A stretch of DNA of 35,641 nt from Anabaena sp. CRKS33 (GCA_001672075.1 LJOT01000012.1:1-35641), one strand, 5' to 3'; numbered from the stretch's first letter, positions 7,817 to 17,461 are shown. Numbers and translations: made by a program. The notes: a model not told the origin generated them from the sequence alone.

Positions 7817-9480
7817 GGAGGTAAGATAAATGGGTGATATAAGGACTTTTTACCGAGTTCAGAACCAAAAACGTGAGTATACCAAAGTTGCCAGATGATC
7901 AATAACCATAGACTTTCGCCAATACGTCGCCCTTGAATTTGCCCCCCCAGTTTACCTGTGACAATTCGTAACGCAATATCAGGAAAAAAGTAGCTATGTG
8001 ATTCCATTATACTAGGATTTAGCCAATTGCCAAGATCATGCCAAAAATTATTGAGACACCAGGAGGTGAGGGGAACACCCATACCACGTTTTTGTCTCCA
8101 AACGATCTCCCTTGGTAGCCAATTTTCTACAGCGCGTTTAAGAATATACTTCTCACAAGCACCGTGTAAGCACAGTTCACCGGATAGTTGAAAGGTCCAT
8201 TCTGCTAACAGTAAATCACAAAAAGGCGATCGCACACCCAAACCATGAGCAAAACCCAACGCAGTCGCACGGGGGTGAATATTTTGCGCTCCTTTTAACA
8301 TCAAACTACCACGACGGAGGCGATGTAACAAGGAAGGGCAAAAACTAGTATCAAGAGCATTTAACAACCATTCCTGAGCATTTAGACCTTGAATCTGAGA
8401 ATATATTTCCGGCTGATAAATCCGTTTTTCGTAACCCCAAAGACGGTGAAAAGTGCGGAGATATTGCTGCATGAAACTTTCTACTTGATCAGGATATTCA
8501 GATTGATAAATACCCGCAGCAATTAAAGGTTTATTAGTCCAACCGGCAAATAATTGATCACCACCTTCACCATTAAAAATCACCTGAGTTTCTTGAGAAG
8601 CAATTTGATTTAAGAGATATAAAGGAACAGTTACCCCGTCACCAAAGGGTAAATCTAAAGCCTTTACAGTAGGAATTAGAGCCTTTTTAATATTACTGGG
8701 ACTAGCATCAACTTTCACTAAAGGAATATTCAGAAATTCCGCCACTTGTTCTGCATAAGGATATTCAGGAATACCCACATTACCAAAATCCAAAGTGTAA
8801 GCGCGAACTTTTACCCCAGCTTCCACCAATAAAGACGCAACAATGGAAGAATCCAAACCCCCAGACAGAAAAACCCCCACAGGTTGATCTTTTAAATCAG
8901 AAATTTGTGTTTGAATTGCATTTTTTAATAAAATTTGTAATTGAGAAACTGCGGTATTTTCATCTTTAATTTGTTCCTTTGATTCATACCAATGATAAAT
9001 ATTGTGAACTTGAGGATCACCAAAACCATTAAAAATCATCTCAGTTCCCGCAGTCACAGAAAACACTTCATTAACAGGGGTGAGAGGATTAGGAACATAG
9101 GAAAAACAACTATAACCATATAAACCAGAAATACTAACCTGCGGTTTTTCTAGGATTTCTAAAAGCAATTGTAACTGAGAAGAAAACCAAATTACCCCAC
9201 CTTGCTGAGTCCAAAATAAAGGCACTCTACCAAAAATTTCCCGACCCAAAATCAACTGATGATCTGTTATCTTCACCCAAACATCTAAGAGCGAAAAACC
9301 CCCAGCCGAAATACCCGCAATCGTATTTTTTGGTAATACAGGTAAAGACTCACAACCAACATAAACAACATCCCAAAAAAACTTCTCATCCTCCCCGCCT
9401 CTCTTCGCACCTCTGCGTCTGTGCGTGAAAAAATCCTTTCTTTTATCACCCCAATAACCGATAAAATGATAGGGAAACAT
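7780..9480 (-). CDS. Asparagine-synthase-like ATP-pyrophosphatase without glutaminase cysteine (AsnB-like 2)
   Basis: This 566-residue protein is related to the one at 1414-3345. It has an N-terminal glutaminase-like domain without the catalytic Cys2 (it starts MFPYHFIGYWG), the ATP-pyrophosphatase loop SGGLDSS at 206-212, NGEGGDQLFAGW near 272-283, and RQKRGMGVPL in the C-terminal part. It probably activates a carboxylate with ATP and makes an amide, but not from glutamine. Residues about 16-34 (THRRRGAKRG and neighbours) come from an inserted dispersed repeat, so the ancestral N-terminus was shorter. It starts 2 bp after the gene at 9483 and overlaps the LysA-like gene, in the middle of a five-gene operon. 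Product unknown. Confidence 0.8.
   Translation of the reverse strand: MFPYHFIGYWGDKRKDFFTHRRRGAKRGGEDEKFFWDVVYVGCESLPVLPKNTIAGISAGGFSLLDVWVKITDHQLILGREIFGRVPLFWTQQGGVIWFSSQLQLLLEILEKPQVSISGLYGYSCFSYVPNPLTPVNEVFSVTAGTEMIFNGFGDPQVHNIYHWYESKEQIKDENTAVSQLQILLKNAIQTQISDLKDQPVGVFLSGGLDSSIVASLLVEAGVKVRAYTLDFGNVGIPEYPYAEQVAEFLNIPLVKVDASPSNIKKALIPTVKALDLPFGDGVTVPLYLLNQIASQETQVIFNGEGGDQLFAGWTNKPLIAAGIYQSEYPDQVESFMQQYLRTFHRLWGYEKRIYQPEIYSQIQGLNAQEWLLNALDTSFCPSLLHRLRRGSLMLKGAQNIHPRATALGFAHGLGVRSPFCDLLLAEWTFQLSGELCLHGACEKYILKRAVENWLPREIVWRQKRGMGVPLTSWCLNNFWHDLGNWLNPSIMESHSYFFPDIALRIVTGKLGGQIQGRRIGESLWLLIIWQLWYTHVFGSELGKKSLYHPFILPPWLWKQYQKFQF
9391..9428 (-). repeat. Short dispersed repeat inside AsnB-like 2
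   Basis: The minus strand reads CACGCACAGACGCAGAGGTG and continues with CGAAGAGAGGCGG. It aligns with the repeat at 7361-7394 but is translated in a different frame (THRRRGAKRG). It sits between GYWGDKRK and FFWDVVYVG, near the N-terminus, where a length change would be tolerated. Confidence 0.65.
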
Positions 9481-9482
9481 AA

Positions 9483-10103
9483 CTATTGCACTACAAAGGT
9501 TTCTTCACTAATTTTCCGACCTTCCAGCAACATTCGTACTTGCCAATTTCCCGCAGCTGTACTAGAGTTAATAGCATAACGACAAAAAGTATCCCAAACT
9601 GAGGTTTTGATTTCACTAGTTTGATAATTATTTTGTTTAACAACTTGACCATTTGGGTCAATCCAATCACAAGAAAGATTGAGTTTTTTGCCTATAGGTG
9701 CATCTTTCAAGGTCACACGATAAACAATTTCTGAATTAGCTTGACGGGAGATATTTTCTAAAATCTCATTGTTTGATTTTAAAGTAATTTTGTCTTGTTG
9801 TGCTGAAACATTAGCCAGTAAAGAACTTTTTTGTTGATGAAAAAACACTGTTAATCCTATGGCGATAATTACAGTGGCAGCTACTCCTAAACCAATTAAT
9901 TTATGACGGCGTTCTTGGACTTCTAAAGCTTGTTTACGTCGAATTTGAATTAAGGCCTCATCTAATAATTCAGGTGGTAAATTCAGGTCTTGTAAAATTT
10001 CTCTAACCTGTTGGTGATCAAGTTCTGCTGCTTGACGTAATTGCAGTGTTTGAACTTCAGCAATTATTTGGTTTAATTGTTCTTGGTTTAGTGATTGGTT
10101 CAT
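9483..10103 (-). CDS. Single-pass membrane protein of unknown function
   Basis: I do not recognise this 206-residue protein. Residues 1-67 are charged and helical (a glutamine/leucine-rich stretch ending in RRKQALEVQERRHK), one membrane segment spans about 68-88, and the remainder (about 90-206) looks like a beta-rich domain outside the cytoplasmic membrane, with two cysteines (in LSCDW and TFCRY) that could pair. The basic residues before the membrane segment predict a cytoplasmic N-terminus. It starts 13 bp after the kinase gene ends and stops 2 bp before AsnB-like 2, so it is co-transcribed with both. Its place next to the kinase suggests a sensor or scaffold role, which is inference. Confidence 0.75.
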   Translation of the reverse strand: MNQSLNQEQLNQIIAEVQTLQLRQAAELDHQQVREILQDLNLPPELLDEALIQIRRKQALEVQERRHKLIGLGVAATVIIAIGLTVFFHQQKSSLLANVSAQQDKITLKSNNEILENISRQANSEIVYRVTLKDAPIGKKLNLSCDWIDPNGQVVKQNNYQTSEIKTSVWDTFCRYAINSSTAAGNWQVRMLLEGRKISEETFVVQ

Positions 10104-10116
10104 AATTTTAAATTGT

Positions 10117-13100
10117 TCAGATCAGTTCGTAAATAGCTGTAATTAATTCAAATACATCTATGGGTTTAGGAAAATACTTTTGAAAACCAGCGTTTAATAC
10201 TTGAGCAATGACTTCATTTGCAGTATAACCTGTAAGTGCGATCGCTGGAATTTGTCTTTTTTGGGTAGATTCTAAAGACCTAATTTGGTTAAGTAAATTA
10301 TAGCCATTTTCCTCTGGCATCCCAATATCAGTGATTAAGATATCTGCTGGGAACTGTTGGAAACATTTTAATGCTTCCCTAACAGAATCTGCCGTCATGA
10401 CTACTGCTCCATACTCTTCCAACGCAAAAACCAAAAACTCACGGACATCAACATTATCATCAACAACTAACACTTTTACACCATCAATAGTTGAATTTGG
10501 GGAATTGTTGGGCGACTCCATCAGGGGGTTTAGCTCTGGCTGTGACTCAAATAATGGTATTCTAACTGTAAAAGTTGCTCCCTGTCCCTTACCTAAACTT
10601 TTAGCCCAAATATTTCCTCCGTGCAATTCTACCAAGTGACGGACAATTGCTAAACCTAGTCCCAGTCCGCCATAATTTCGGGTATTAGAAGCATCAGCTT
10701 GACGAAAATAGTCGAAAATATAGGGCATAAAATCAGGACTAATACCAGATCCTGTATCAATTACTTGAATTTGTGCTTCTGATCCTACTGTTTTTAGTCC
10801 GATTTCAACTTGTCCTCCGGGGGATGTAAATTTAATGGCATTAGAGAGTAAATTCCAGACAATTTGTTGTAAACGAATTGGATCACCTAATACCATCACA
10901 TGATCAGATTCAATTGTCAGCAATATGTTAATTGACTTAGCTTTGGCTGCTAAATACATAGTATTAATTGCGGTTTCAATTGGTGATACTAAGTTGACTG
11001 GCTGAATATTGAGGCTGATATTACCTCGAACCATTCGAGAAATATCTACTACATCTTCAATTAATTGGGTTTGTGATTTGGCGTTGCGTTCAATAGTTTC
11101 TAAAGCCAGTGCTGTTTTTTCGGGACTTAATTTCCCGGATTGCAGCATTTGTGACCAACCAATTATAGAAGTCAGAGGCGATCTTAATTCATGAGAAAGT
11201 ATGGCTAAAAACTCATCTTTAATGCGATTAACTCGTTGAGATTCCTCGTAAAGATGGGCATTATTCATTGCTAATAATAGCATTTGCGCTAACTGCACTA
11301 AAATAGCTTCATCATCTTCTGTAAAATCACCTTCATATTTATCAGAAAGGTGCATAAAACCAATGTGTTTACCTTTAATATCAATCAGTGGTGCTACCAG
11401 CCAACCGCGCAGGGGTAAATTGTTATTAATTGCGGCTGGATGTGCTTCTAGTTCGGTCTGAGTCATTCGCATTGAATTTTGGATTTGACAACCTAACCTA
11501 TAGAAATCAGATTCATCAAACTTTTCATAATTTTCCCGCCACTGTTCATATTTATCTGCAATATGAACTGTATGAACTGCTTTTGTGCAACTTTCATCTA
11601 TTTTAATACTAATGATTGATTGGTGCGCTCCGATAATTTCCGCAGCTTGCTGTGTCACCAATTGCAGTATATTATGACTTGATAGTGTTGAATTAATAGT
11701 CAGTGATAAATCAGCTAACTTTTGCAAACGATTGGTGATTTTGAGACTCATGGCATATTCTTGTAATTGTTGATTAGCTTGTTTAAGACTGTCCGCTTGT
11801 TCTGATAAATGAGTATATAACTGAGCATTTTCTAGGGAAATAGCAGTTTGGGTCATTAGCAAATTTAAAACTTCAACTTTATTATATGTAAACGCACCTA
11901 CAGTTAGCTGATTTTCTAAATATAAAATACCCATAAATTTACCTTTGTGAATAATAGGAAGACATAACAAACTTTTAGGTTGCTGGGAGACAATATAAGA
12001 ATCAGCAGCTATTAAAAGATTAGTTTTAATATCATCTATTCCGAATATTTTCGCCGTATTATAAACATAATTAATCACATTTATAGGAATATCTTTGCTT
12101 AAATTAACCGGGATTGATTCCTGGATAACAGTTGCATTATCTATTTTTACTGCTTCCACAAATAGATGATTATTTTTAACTAAAATTAAAACAGATTTAG
12201 TTGCACCGCTATTTTCCATCATTACTTGCATTAATGTTGATAGCAATTTATCTATGTGGATTTCACTAGCAATTACTTGAGAGAATTTTATAACTGCATT
12301 CAAGTCAATAGCCTCCGAAATATTATTATTTTTAGTATTTTTATAAATCATCATTGATACAGGTTTTTTTCCTGCTTGTAGGGTCTTAGCAAGTAATTGG
12401 GGATAGGATTTTTCTAAATGGTCTACCTTAGCTTTTGCTCCCCAACGTAAATAGCCATAATATGCCTTCGTCATATATAATGAAGCTATTTCATTTCTAC
12501 CTAAAGATAAATAAAACTCTGCCGCTAATTCATAAGCTAAAGCCTCTTCATGAAGATATTCATAATTATTTGCACCTTCAATAGCTCGGTCATAATATTC
12601 CATTGCTAAGAGCATTTGCCCTAAAACTCTAGCTTTTTCAGCCTCTATCAGGTCATATTTATGTTGATAATTCATGGGTGCATTAACAGCCCAATACCGC
12701 ATTTTTTCCTGATTTGCTAAAACTTGTTTCATGGACTCCAGCTGTTCATGTTTTGACTGATAATTATATGCAGACAAAAGAGACAAAGAATAGTAAAAAT
12801 TATGTTGGCTGACAGTAATTTGTCCTGGCACAGATGCTATATATTCTTTAGCTAAAACAGCACTATCGATGGCTTTTTTATATTCTTTAAATAAATAAAA
12901 TTGCATGGTTTTAGTTAGATGAAATCCAAAGAGAGAGTGATAATTTTTATTATTAACTAAAAATAGAAACAAGTCCTCAGTAAAAAAATCACCATTAAAT
13001 TGGCATTTATCCTGATTTATTTCTCGCAAATTAAATATTATTTGTTGCCAAGTTTTGATATTTTGAGTATGCCAATGGAGTTTTCTATGAGATATTAAAG

Positions 13101-16100
13101 CGGCACAATTTTCTAGATATTCAGATACAGTTATTAAATTTTCTCCAGCAAATAACATCATGAACATATTAAACGTATAGGCAAAACCTAAAAAGTCTGT
13201 TTCACCTATTTTCCACCCATATTCAGCAATCTCTTGTAAAGGAACTATAGATCCTCGAAAATGCTGTTTCCAATAAATAATATGAGAATACCATAACATT
13301 AAAATTCTGAATCTGATCACTTGATTATCAAACTGCTCTGATAAATTAAGAGCTAATTTTCCATAACTATATCCAGTATTAATATCTGAAAATCTATCGC
13401 AGACTATCAAACCATAACAAATATAAGTATAAGCAGACTCTACAGAATTGCCATATTTAATAGCCAGATTTATTATAGTAAGTATAATCGGCAATTCCAT
13501 CTCCAATTGTGAGAAATAGGCTATAAAACCAAGTCCCATTAGTATCTCCATTGCTGCAAGTTTATAAAGATCTGTCATTTTTGGTAAATGTATTAACTCC
13601 TCAACGTTAATATTTGTTATGGGTACTTCTTCTACAGTAACTTCTAGTTTCTCTAATAATTTTAACCCTGTATCAAAGGTTAATTCCATATCATACATGA
13701 GCATTTGCTTTTTGTATACTTTAACTTCATCTAATACACTAATTGCATTTTTATTAACTATTTCTATATAAGTTATTGCTTGCTCAGGATAAATATTTAA
13801 ATATGCCGCCTCCACCGCTTCTACATAAAGGTTTAATGTTAGATTATATTCATGCTGCCAACTATCTGCTGCAAGTAATGATAAACCTGTTTTTAAATAC
13901 CTGAAAGCAGCATCATAAGCTGTAGCTGATTTGGCTTTAGAACCGGCAATTAAATTTAGTCGAGCTACTGCATATTTTTCTGACTGAACCGTAATTAAAT
14001 CTATACCAATATTCAACTGATTAACAATTTCAAATATATTTTCTTCTATGTCCTTTTCCGAGGTATTTTTTAAGAGCAATTGTCCAACTTTTAAATGGGT
14101 AGATTGTTTTTCCTGGTCAGGAATCAAAGCATAAGCAGCTTGCTGGACACGGTCATGTAAAAATCTGTAACTAAATTTCTGTTCTTCGTAGTTATGAACC
14201 GCTGTTAACTGTTGACTATTAAATAAATCAGACTGAAAAAAGTTGTAAATTTTTGTTGTTGGAATTATAAATTCTTCTAACAATGCTTTCCACAAATCTA
14301 CCGCTGTTTCTATCTGAGATTTTTCATTAATTTTTGCTAATGTATCTAAATTAAATTGGTTGCCAATACAAGCGGCCAGCTTTAATACTGATTGAGTTGA
14401 TTCGGGTAATTTTTGTAATTGCAGTGCCATAAATTCTACCACATCATTAGTGATAGCTAAGGCTTGAATTTGTGCGATATCACACTGCCAATAACGACAA
14501 TCAAAGTTAAAGCTAATTAAACCATCTTCATACAGAGATTTGATAAATTGGTGGCTAAAAAACGGATTTCCCTGAGTTTTTAGATAGACTAATTGAGTAA
14601 AAGGTAAAGCTACTGTAGTCGGACAATTGAGAGTATCAGCAATGAGTTGATTCATGTCAGATTGATTGAGAGAATTTAGGGTAATAGTATTAACTATAGA
14701 TGCAGTTTTGCAGATATTCTCAATAGTTAATATTAAAGGATGTGTAGCAGACACTTCATTATCCCGGTAAGCACCAATTAACAACAAATAACTAATTTCA
14801 TTTGTAGTCATTAGTAATTGCATCAATTTAAGAGAAGCCAAATCTGCCCATTGTAAATCATCAAGGAATATGACTAAAGGATGTTTTTGCGTGGTAAAAA
14901 CATGAATAAATTTCTCAAATAGCAAATTAAAACGATTTTCTGTGGCCATGGTGGACAATTCTGGAACAGGAGGCTGTTTACCAATAATTTGTTCTAATTC
15001 TGGGATAACAGCAATAATAACCTGAGCATTTTCTCCTAATGCAGACAGAATTTTAGTTTTCCATTCTTGCAATTGAGCATCACTTTCAGTTAATAGTTGA
15101 TCTATTAAATTTCGGAAAGCTTGTATAAATGCAAAAAAAGGAATATTGCGTTGAAATTGGTCAAATTTTCCTTTAATAAAATAACCCCTAGCACAAACTA
15201 TAGGTTTATGCACTTCATTAACTACAGCGGTTTTACCAATTCCCGAATACCCAACTACCAGGATCATTTCCTTGTTATTAGCACAAATACGCTCAAAAGC
15301 TGTGAGCAGAGTTTTTACTTCTACTTCTCTACCATACAGTTTTTCAGGAATAGTTAGGCGATCGCTAATATCTCTTTTTCCCAATTCAAAAGTCTGAATA
15401 TTTCCAGTTTCTTCTCCAGCTTTTATACACATTTCTAAATCATACTTAATCCCATGGGCAGACTGATAGCGATATTCAGCATTTTTTGCCATCAATTTAT
15501 GAATAATTGCCGATAAAATCGGGGGAATATGACTATGAATATCATGTAATAATGGAGGTTGTTTAGCAATATGGTAATGTATCAATTCGATTATATCATT
15601 ACTGACAAAAGGTAATTCTCCAGTCAAAAACTCAAAAAATGTCACACCTAAAGAATAAAAATCTGTGCGATAGTCAACCAAGCGGTTAATACGTCCAGTT
15701 TGTTCTGGAGACAAATATGATAGAGTTCCTTCCAGAACATGAGGACTAGCGAGAGTTTGAGTTTCTCTCTTAAGCAAGCAAGCAATACTAAAGTCAATTA
15801 GCTTAACTTCTAAGGTGCTAGGGTTAATCAGAATATTAGCGGTTTTTATATCTTTGTGAATCACCCTTTGATGATGCAATTCTTCTAAAATAGAAACTAT
15901 TTGTAGAGCAATAGTAAAAAATTCTCTTAATCCTACCGCGCTGTTTCCCATACCTCCTTCTCCCCATTCTTTGATTTTTTCCTGGAGAGAAATACCCCCA
16001 AAATCCTCCATTACCAAAGCATAGCCGTTTTGATAATTTTCCAGACTATAGGTTTTAATAATGCCGGGAATATTCAGATTTTTGATAATAGTATATTCAT

Positions 16101-16263
16101 TACGAAACTGCACCAATTTCTCGAATTTTGGGTACTCGTGACGTAAAAACTTGATAATTACTGATATTGCGTCTTTTTCTCTTATGCCTCGAAAGACCAA
16201 AGTTTCACTACTAGAATAAATTTTCTCAACTATTTTATAACCTGTTAATGTTACCATTTGCAT
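10117..16263 (-). CDS. Giant hybrid Ser/Thr kinase - AAA - GAF - histidine kinase - receiver protein (HstK type)
   Basis: The 2048-residue protein has, in order: a Ser/Thr kinase domain (about 8-270) with Lys38, HKDIKTAN (His136-Asn143) and DFS (157-159) instead of DFG; an AAA_16-type ATPase (about 300-650) with a VVGYSGIGKT P-loop; a long helical TPR-like region; a GAF domain (about 1300-1470); a second GAF domain; a HisKA/HATPase_c pair with phospho-acceptor His1691 (SHELRSP); and a receiver with Asp1979 (TDIGMPEENG). This architecture is typical of Nostoc/Anabaena signalling proteins linking Ser/Thr and His-Asp phosphorylation. The glycine-rich loop is weak (IYSSSET). The terminal receiver has no DNA-binding domain, so output is probably by protein contact or a separate regulator. 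It heads a five-gene operon. Confidence 0.92.
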   Translation of the reverse strand: MQMVTLTGYKIVEKIYSSSETLVFRGIREKDAISVIIKFLRHEYPKFEKLVQFRNEYTIIKNLNIPGIIKTYSLENYQNGYALVMEDFGGISLQEKIKEWGEGGMGNSAVGLREFFTIALQIVSILEELHHQRVIHKDIKTANILINPSTLEVKLIDFSIACLLKRETQTLASPHVLEGTLSYLSPEQTGRINRLVDYRTDFYSLGVTFFEFLTGELPFVSNDIIELIHYHIAKQPPLLHDIHSHIPPILSAIIHKLMAKNAEYRYQSAHGIKYDLEMCIKAGEETGNIQTFELGKRDISDRLTIPEKLYGREVEVKTLLTAFERICANNKEMILVVGYSGIGKTAVVNEVHKPIVCARGYFIKGKFDQFQRNIPFFAFIQAFRNLIDQLLTESDAQLQEWKTKILSALGENAQVIIAVIPELEQIIGKQPPVPELSTMATENRFNLLFEKFIHVFTTQKHPLVIFLDDLQWADLASLKLMQLLMTTNEISYLLLIGAYRDNEVSATHPLILTIENICKTASIVNTITLNSLNQSDMNQLIADTLNCPTTVALPFTQLVYLKTQGNPFFSHQFIKSLYEDGLISFNFDCRYWQCDIAQIQALAITNDVVEFMALQLQKLPESTQSVLKLAACIGNQFNLDTLAKINEKSQIETAVDLWKALLEEFIIPTTKIYNFFQSDLFNSQQLTAVHNYEEQKFSYRFLHDRVQQAAYALIPDQEKQSTHLKVGQLLLKNTSEKDIEENIFEIVNQLNIGIDLITVQSEKYAVARLNLIAGSKAKSATAYDAAFRYLKTGLSLLAADSWQHEYNLTLNLYVEAVEAAYLNIYPEQAITYIEIVNKNAISVLDEVKVYKKQMLMYDMELTFDTGLKLLEKLEVTVEEVPITNINVEELIHLPKMTDLYKLAAMEILMGLGFIAYFSQLEMELPIILTIINLAIKYGNSVESAYTYICYGLIVCDRFSDINTGYSYGKLALNLSEQFDNQVIRFRILMLWYSHIIYWKQHFRGSIVPLQEIAEYGWKIGETDFLGFAYTFNMFMMLFAGENLITVSEYLENCAALISHRKLHWHTQNIKTWQQIIFNLREINQDKCQFNGDFFTEDLFLFLVNNKNYHSLFGFHLTKTMQFYLFKEYKKAIDSAVLAKEYIASVPGQITVSQHNFYYSLSLLSAYNYQSKHEQLESMKQVLANQEKMRYWAVNAPMNYQHKYDLIEAEKARVLGQMLLAMEYYDRAIEGANNYEYLHEEALAYELAAEFYLSLGRNEIASLYMTKAYYGYLRWGAKAKVDHLEKSYPQLLAKTLQAGKKPVSMMIYKNTKNNNISEAIDLNAVIKFSQVIASEIHIDKLLSTLMQVMMENSGATKSVLILVKNNHLFVEAVKIDNATVIQESIPVNLSKDIPINVINYVYNTAKIFGIDDIKTNLLIAADSYIVSQQPKSLLCLPIIHKGKFMGILYLENQLTVGAFTYNKVEVLNLLMTQTAISLENAQLYTHLSEQADSLKQANQQLQEYAMSLKITNRLQKLADLSLTINSTLSSHNILQLVTQQAAEIIGAHQSIISIKIDESCTKAVHTVHIADKYEQWRENYEKFDESDFYRLGCQIQNSMRMTQTELEAHPAAINNNLPLRGWLVAPLIDIKGKHIGFMHLSDKYEGDFTEDDEAILVQLAQMLLLAMNNAHLYEESQRVNRIKDEFLAILSHELRSPLTSIIGWSQMLQSGKLSPEKTALALETIERNAKSQTQLIEDVVDISRMVRGNISLNIQPVNLVSPIETAINTMYLAAKAKSINILLTIESDHVMVLGDPIRLQQIVWNLLSNAIKFTSPGGQVEIGLKTVGSEAQIQVIDTGSGISPDFMPYIFDYFRQADASNTRNYGGLGLGLAIVRHLVELHGGNIWAKSLGKGQGATFTVRIPLFESQPELNPLMESPNNSPNSTIDGVKVLVVDDNVDVREFLVFALEEYGAVVMTADSVREALKCFQQFPADILITDIGMPEENGYNLLNQIRSLESTQKRQIPAIALTGYTANEVIAQVLNAGFQKYFPKPIDVFELITAIYELI

Positions 16264-16807
16264 ATCCCATAAAATTGTTTTTCACTAAATGTTTGTTTGT
16301 CACAATAGCGAAATAAAATTGCTTGTGATAATGGCTGCTATTTTTTCATAATGCTCGCTGTAAAATAAATGGACGATATCAAAACTATTTCCATAATTCA
16401 AAATCAAAAATATCATAACGTAAAAGTTGCCATATTGCCAATAACCACAGAATATTATTAATACTTTATCCTTGAATTGCGGTGGTTAATTCATTTGTAA
16501 CAATTTGTGAAGCAATAGCAGACAGGACTGGAAACCCCATATCTGTGCAACCTGCTTCTTTTGTGTTATTTACTACTTCGTAGTTCATTAGTTCGTAATT
16601 TTATTATTTAATTTATCCCTGAACATTAACTGTTACGCACCCAAATTGTATAATCCTACAATAGTTAGATATTCAAGGGTATTTAACCTTCCAAGTAATT
16701 ATCTAATAAATTAAATATTCAATAATCAACAATAAAAAATTTGGTTCTTGGTTACTTACTATTAGTTCATATCCCCAACTTTTTTAATAAGTCAGGGATA
16801 TTAATTT
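16264..16807. other. Gap of 544 bp upstream of the kinase gene
   Basis: It holds the asparagine-synthase-like relic at 16385-16560 and presumably the promoter of the kinase operon (16264-16384). The rest (16561-16807) is AT-rich, with GAACTACGAAG-like short repeats on the minus strand near 16575-16600; I see no gene or clear hairpin there. Confidence 0.5.
16385..16560 (-). pseudogene. C-terminal relic of a third asparagine-synthase-like gene
   Basis: The minus strand translates as FPVLSAIASQIVTNELTTAI, then QG, a stop, SINNILWLLAIWQLLRYD and a final FELWK-stop at 16385-16387. It parallels the C-terminus of AsnB-like 2 (FPDIALRIVTG ... QIQGRRIGESLWLLIIWQLW). DNA at 16423-16513 aligns with 7884-7974 over 91 bp without gaps at about 63% identity by hand count. 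An in-frame TAA separates the two halves, and no homology continues upstream of about 16560. It is a broken, truncated paralogue in the same orientation as the operon. Confidence 0.75.
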
Positions 16808-17461
16808 TTAGAGAGTATTGATATCAATACCTTTAGCTTCTAATTTTGCTAATAGGTCTTGATAATTTTGACGTTCTTGTTCAGCACGTTGATTTAATTC
16901 TAGAAATGTGAGAAACTTTTTTCCATCAGGATAATAAATTTCTAAATTACTTGATGTTATTTCCAACCGTATTCCTAAACGCGGACTTACCCAATTATTA
17001 ATTTCCTCAATATCTTCTAACCACTCTTTTTGAAGAATAAATCCAGTTAACTCAATTTTTTCTGGATGATAAACATAATATTCTTCCACACCATGACGTT
17101 GATAAAAAAGGAGTTTCTTAGCCATTTCTTGGCTGCGATTTCCTGGAGATAAAATTTCAAAGACTACTTGAGGAGCAATATTATTTTCTTCCCATTGTTT
17201 ATAAGAACCGCGTTTACCTTTTGGTCTACCGAAAATAACCATGACATCAGGTGCTTGACGGGTTTTTACACTTCCCTCCACCGGATACCACAGTAAATCA
17301 CCAGCGATAAACACATCTTTTTCTGAAGCAAATAATAGCTCTAAATTTTCTTTGATTTTAACTATCCATTCATAATGTTCTGTATTATCAGCCATGGGAT
17401 TTCCATCACTATCAGGGTAGATGATTTCTAATTTGGTTTCTGGTGTGAGTTGTTGTACCAT
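16808..17461 (-). CDS. Uma2 family protein (DUF820, PD-(D/E)XK nuclease fold)
   Basis: The 217-residue protein is a member of the cyanobacteria-expanded Uma2/DUF820 family. The nuclease-fold core is visible as APDVMVIFG (Asp) and VVFEILSPGN (Glu), followed by a YQRHGVEEYYVYHPE strand and helix. The C-terminus (LNQRAEQERQNYQDLLAKLE) is a short coiled coil, common in the family. The role is unclear; many copies lie near mobile DNA. It stands alone, with 221 bp of mostly repeat-like DNA upstream. Confidence 0.85.
   Translation of the reverse strand: MVQQLTPETKLEIIYPDSDGNPMADNTEHYEWIVKIKENLELLFASEKDVFIAGDLLWYPVEGSVKTRQAPDVMVIFGRPKGKRGSYKQWEENNIAPQVVFEILSPGNRSQEMAKKLLFYQRHGVEEYYVYHPEKIELTGFILQKEWLEDIEEINNWVSPRLGIRLEITSSNLEIYYPDGKKFLTFLELNQRAEQERQNYQDLLAKLEAKGIDINTL

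Noticed and set aside
1414..9480. Lasso-peptide cluster, because lasso cyclases are AsnB-like
   Set aside because: No transglutaminase-like B protein, RRE domain or precursor peptide near either AsnB-like gene; the Cys-rich peptide is about 19 kb away.
10331..15357. Plus-strand frames of 60-102 codons across the kinase gene
   Set aside because: Antisense to conserved kinase, GAF and receiver motifs; explained by codon bias of the real gene.
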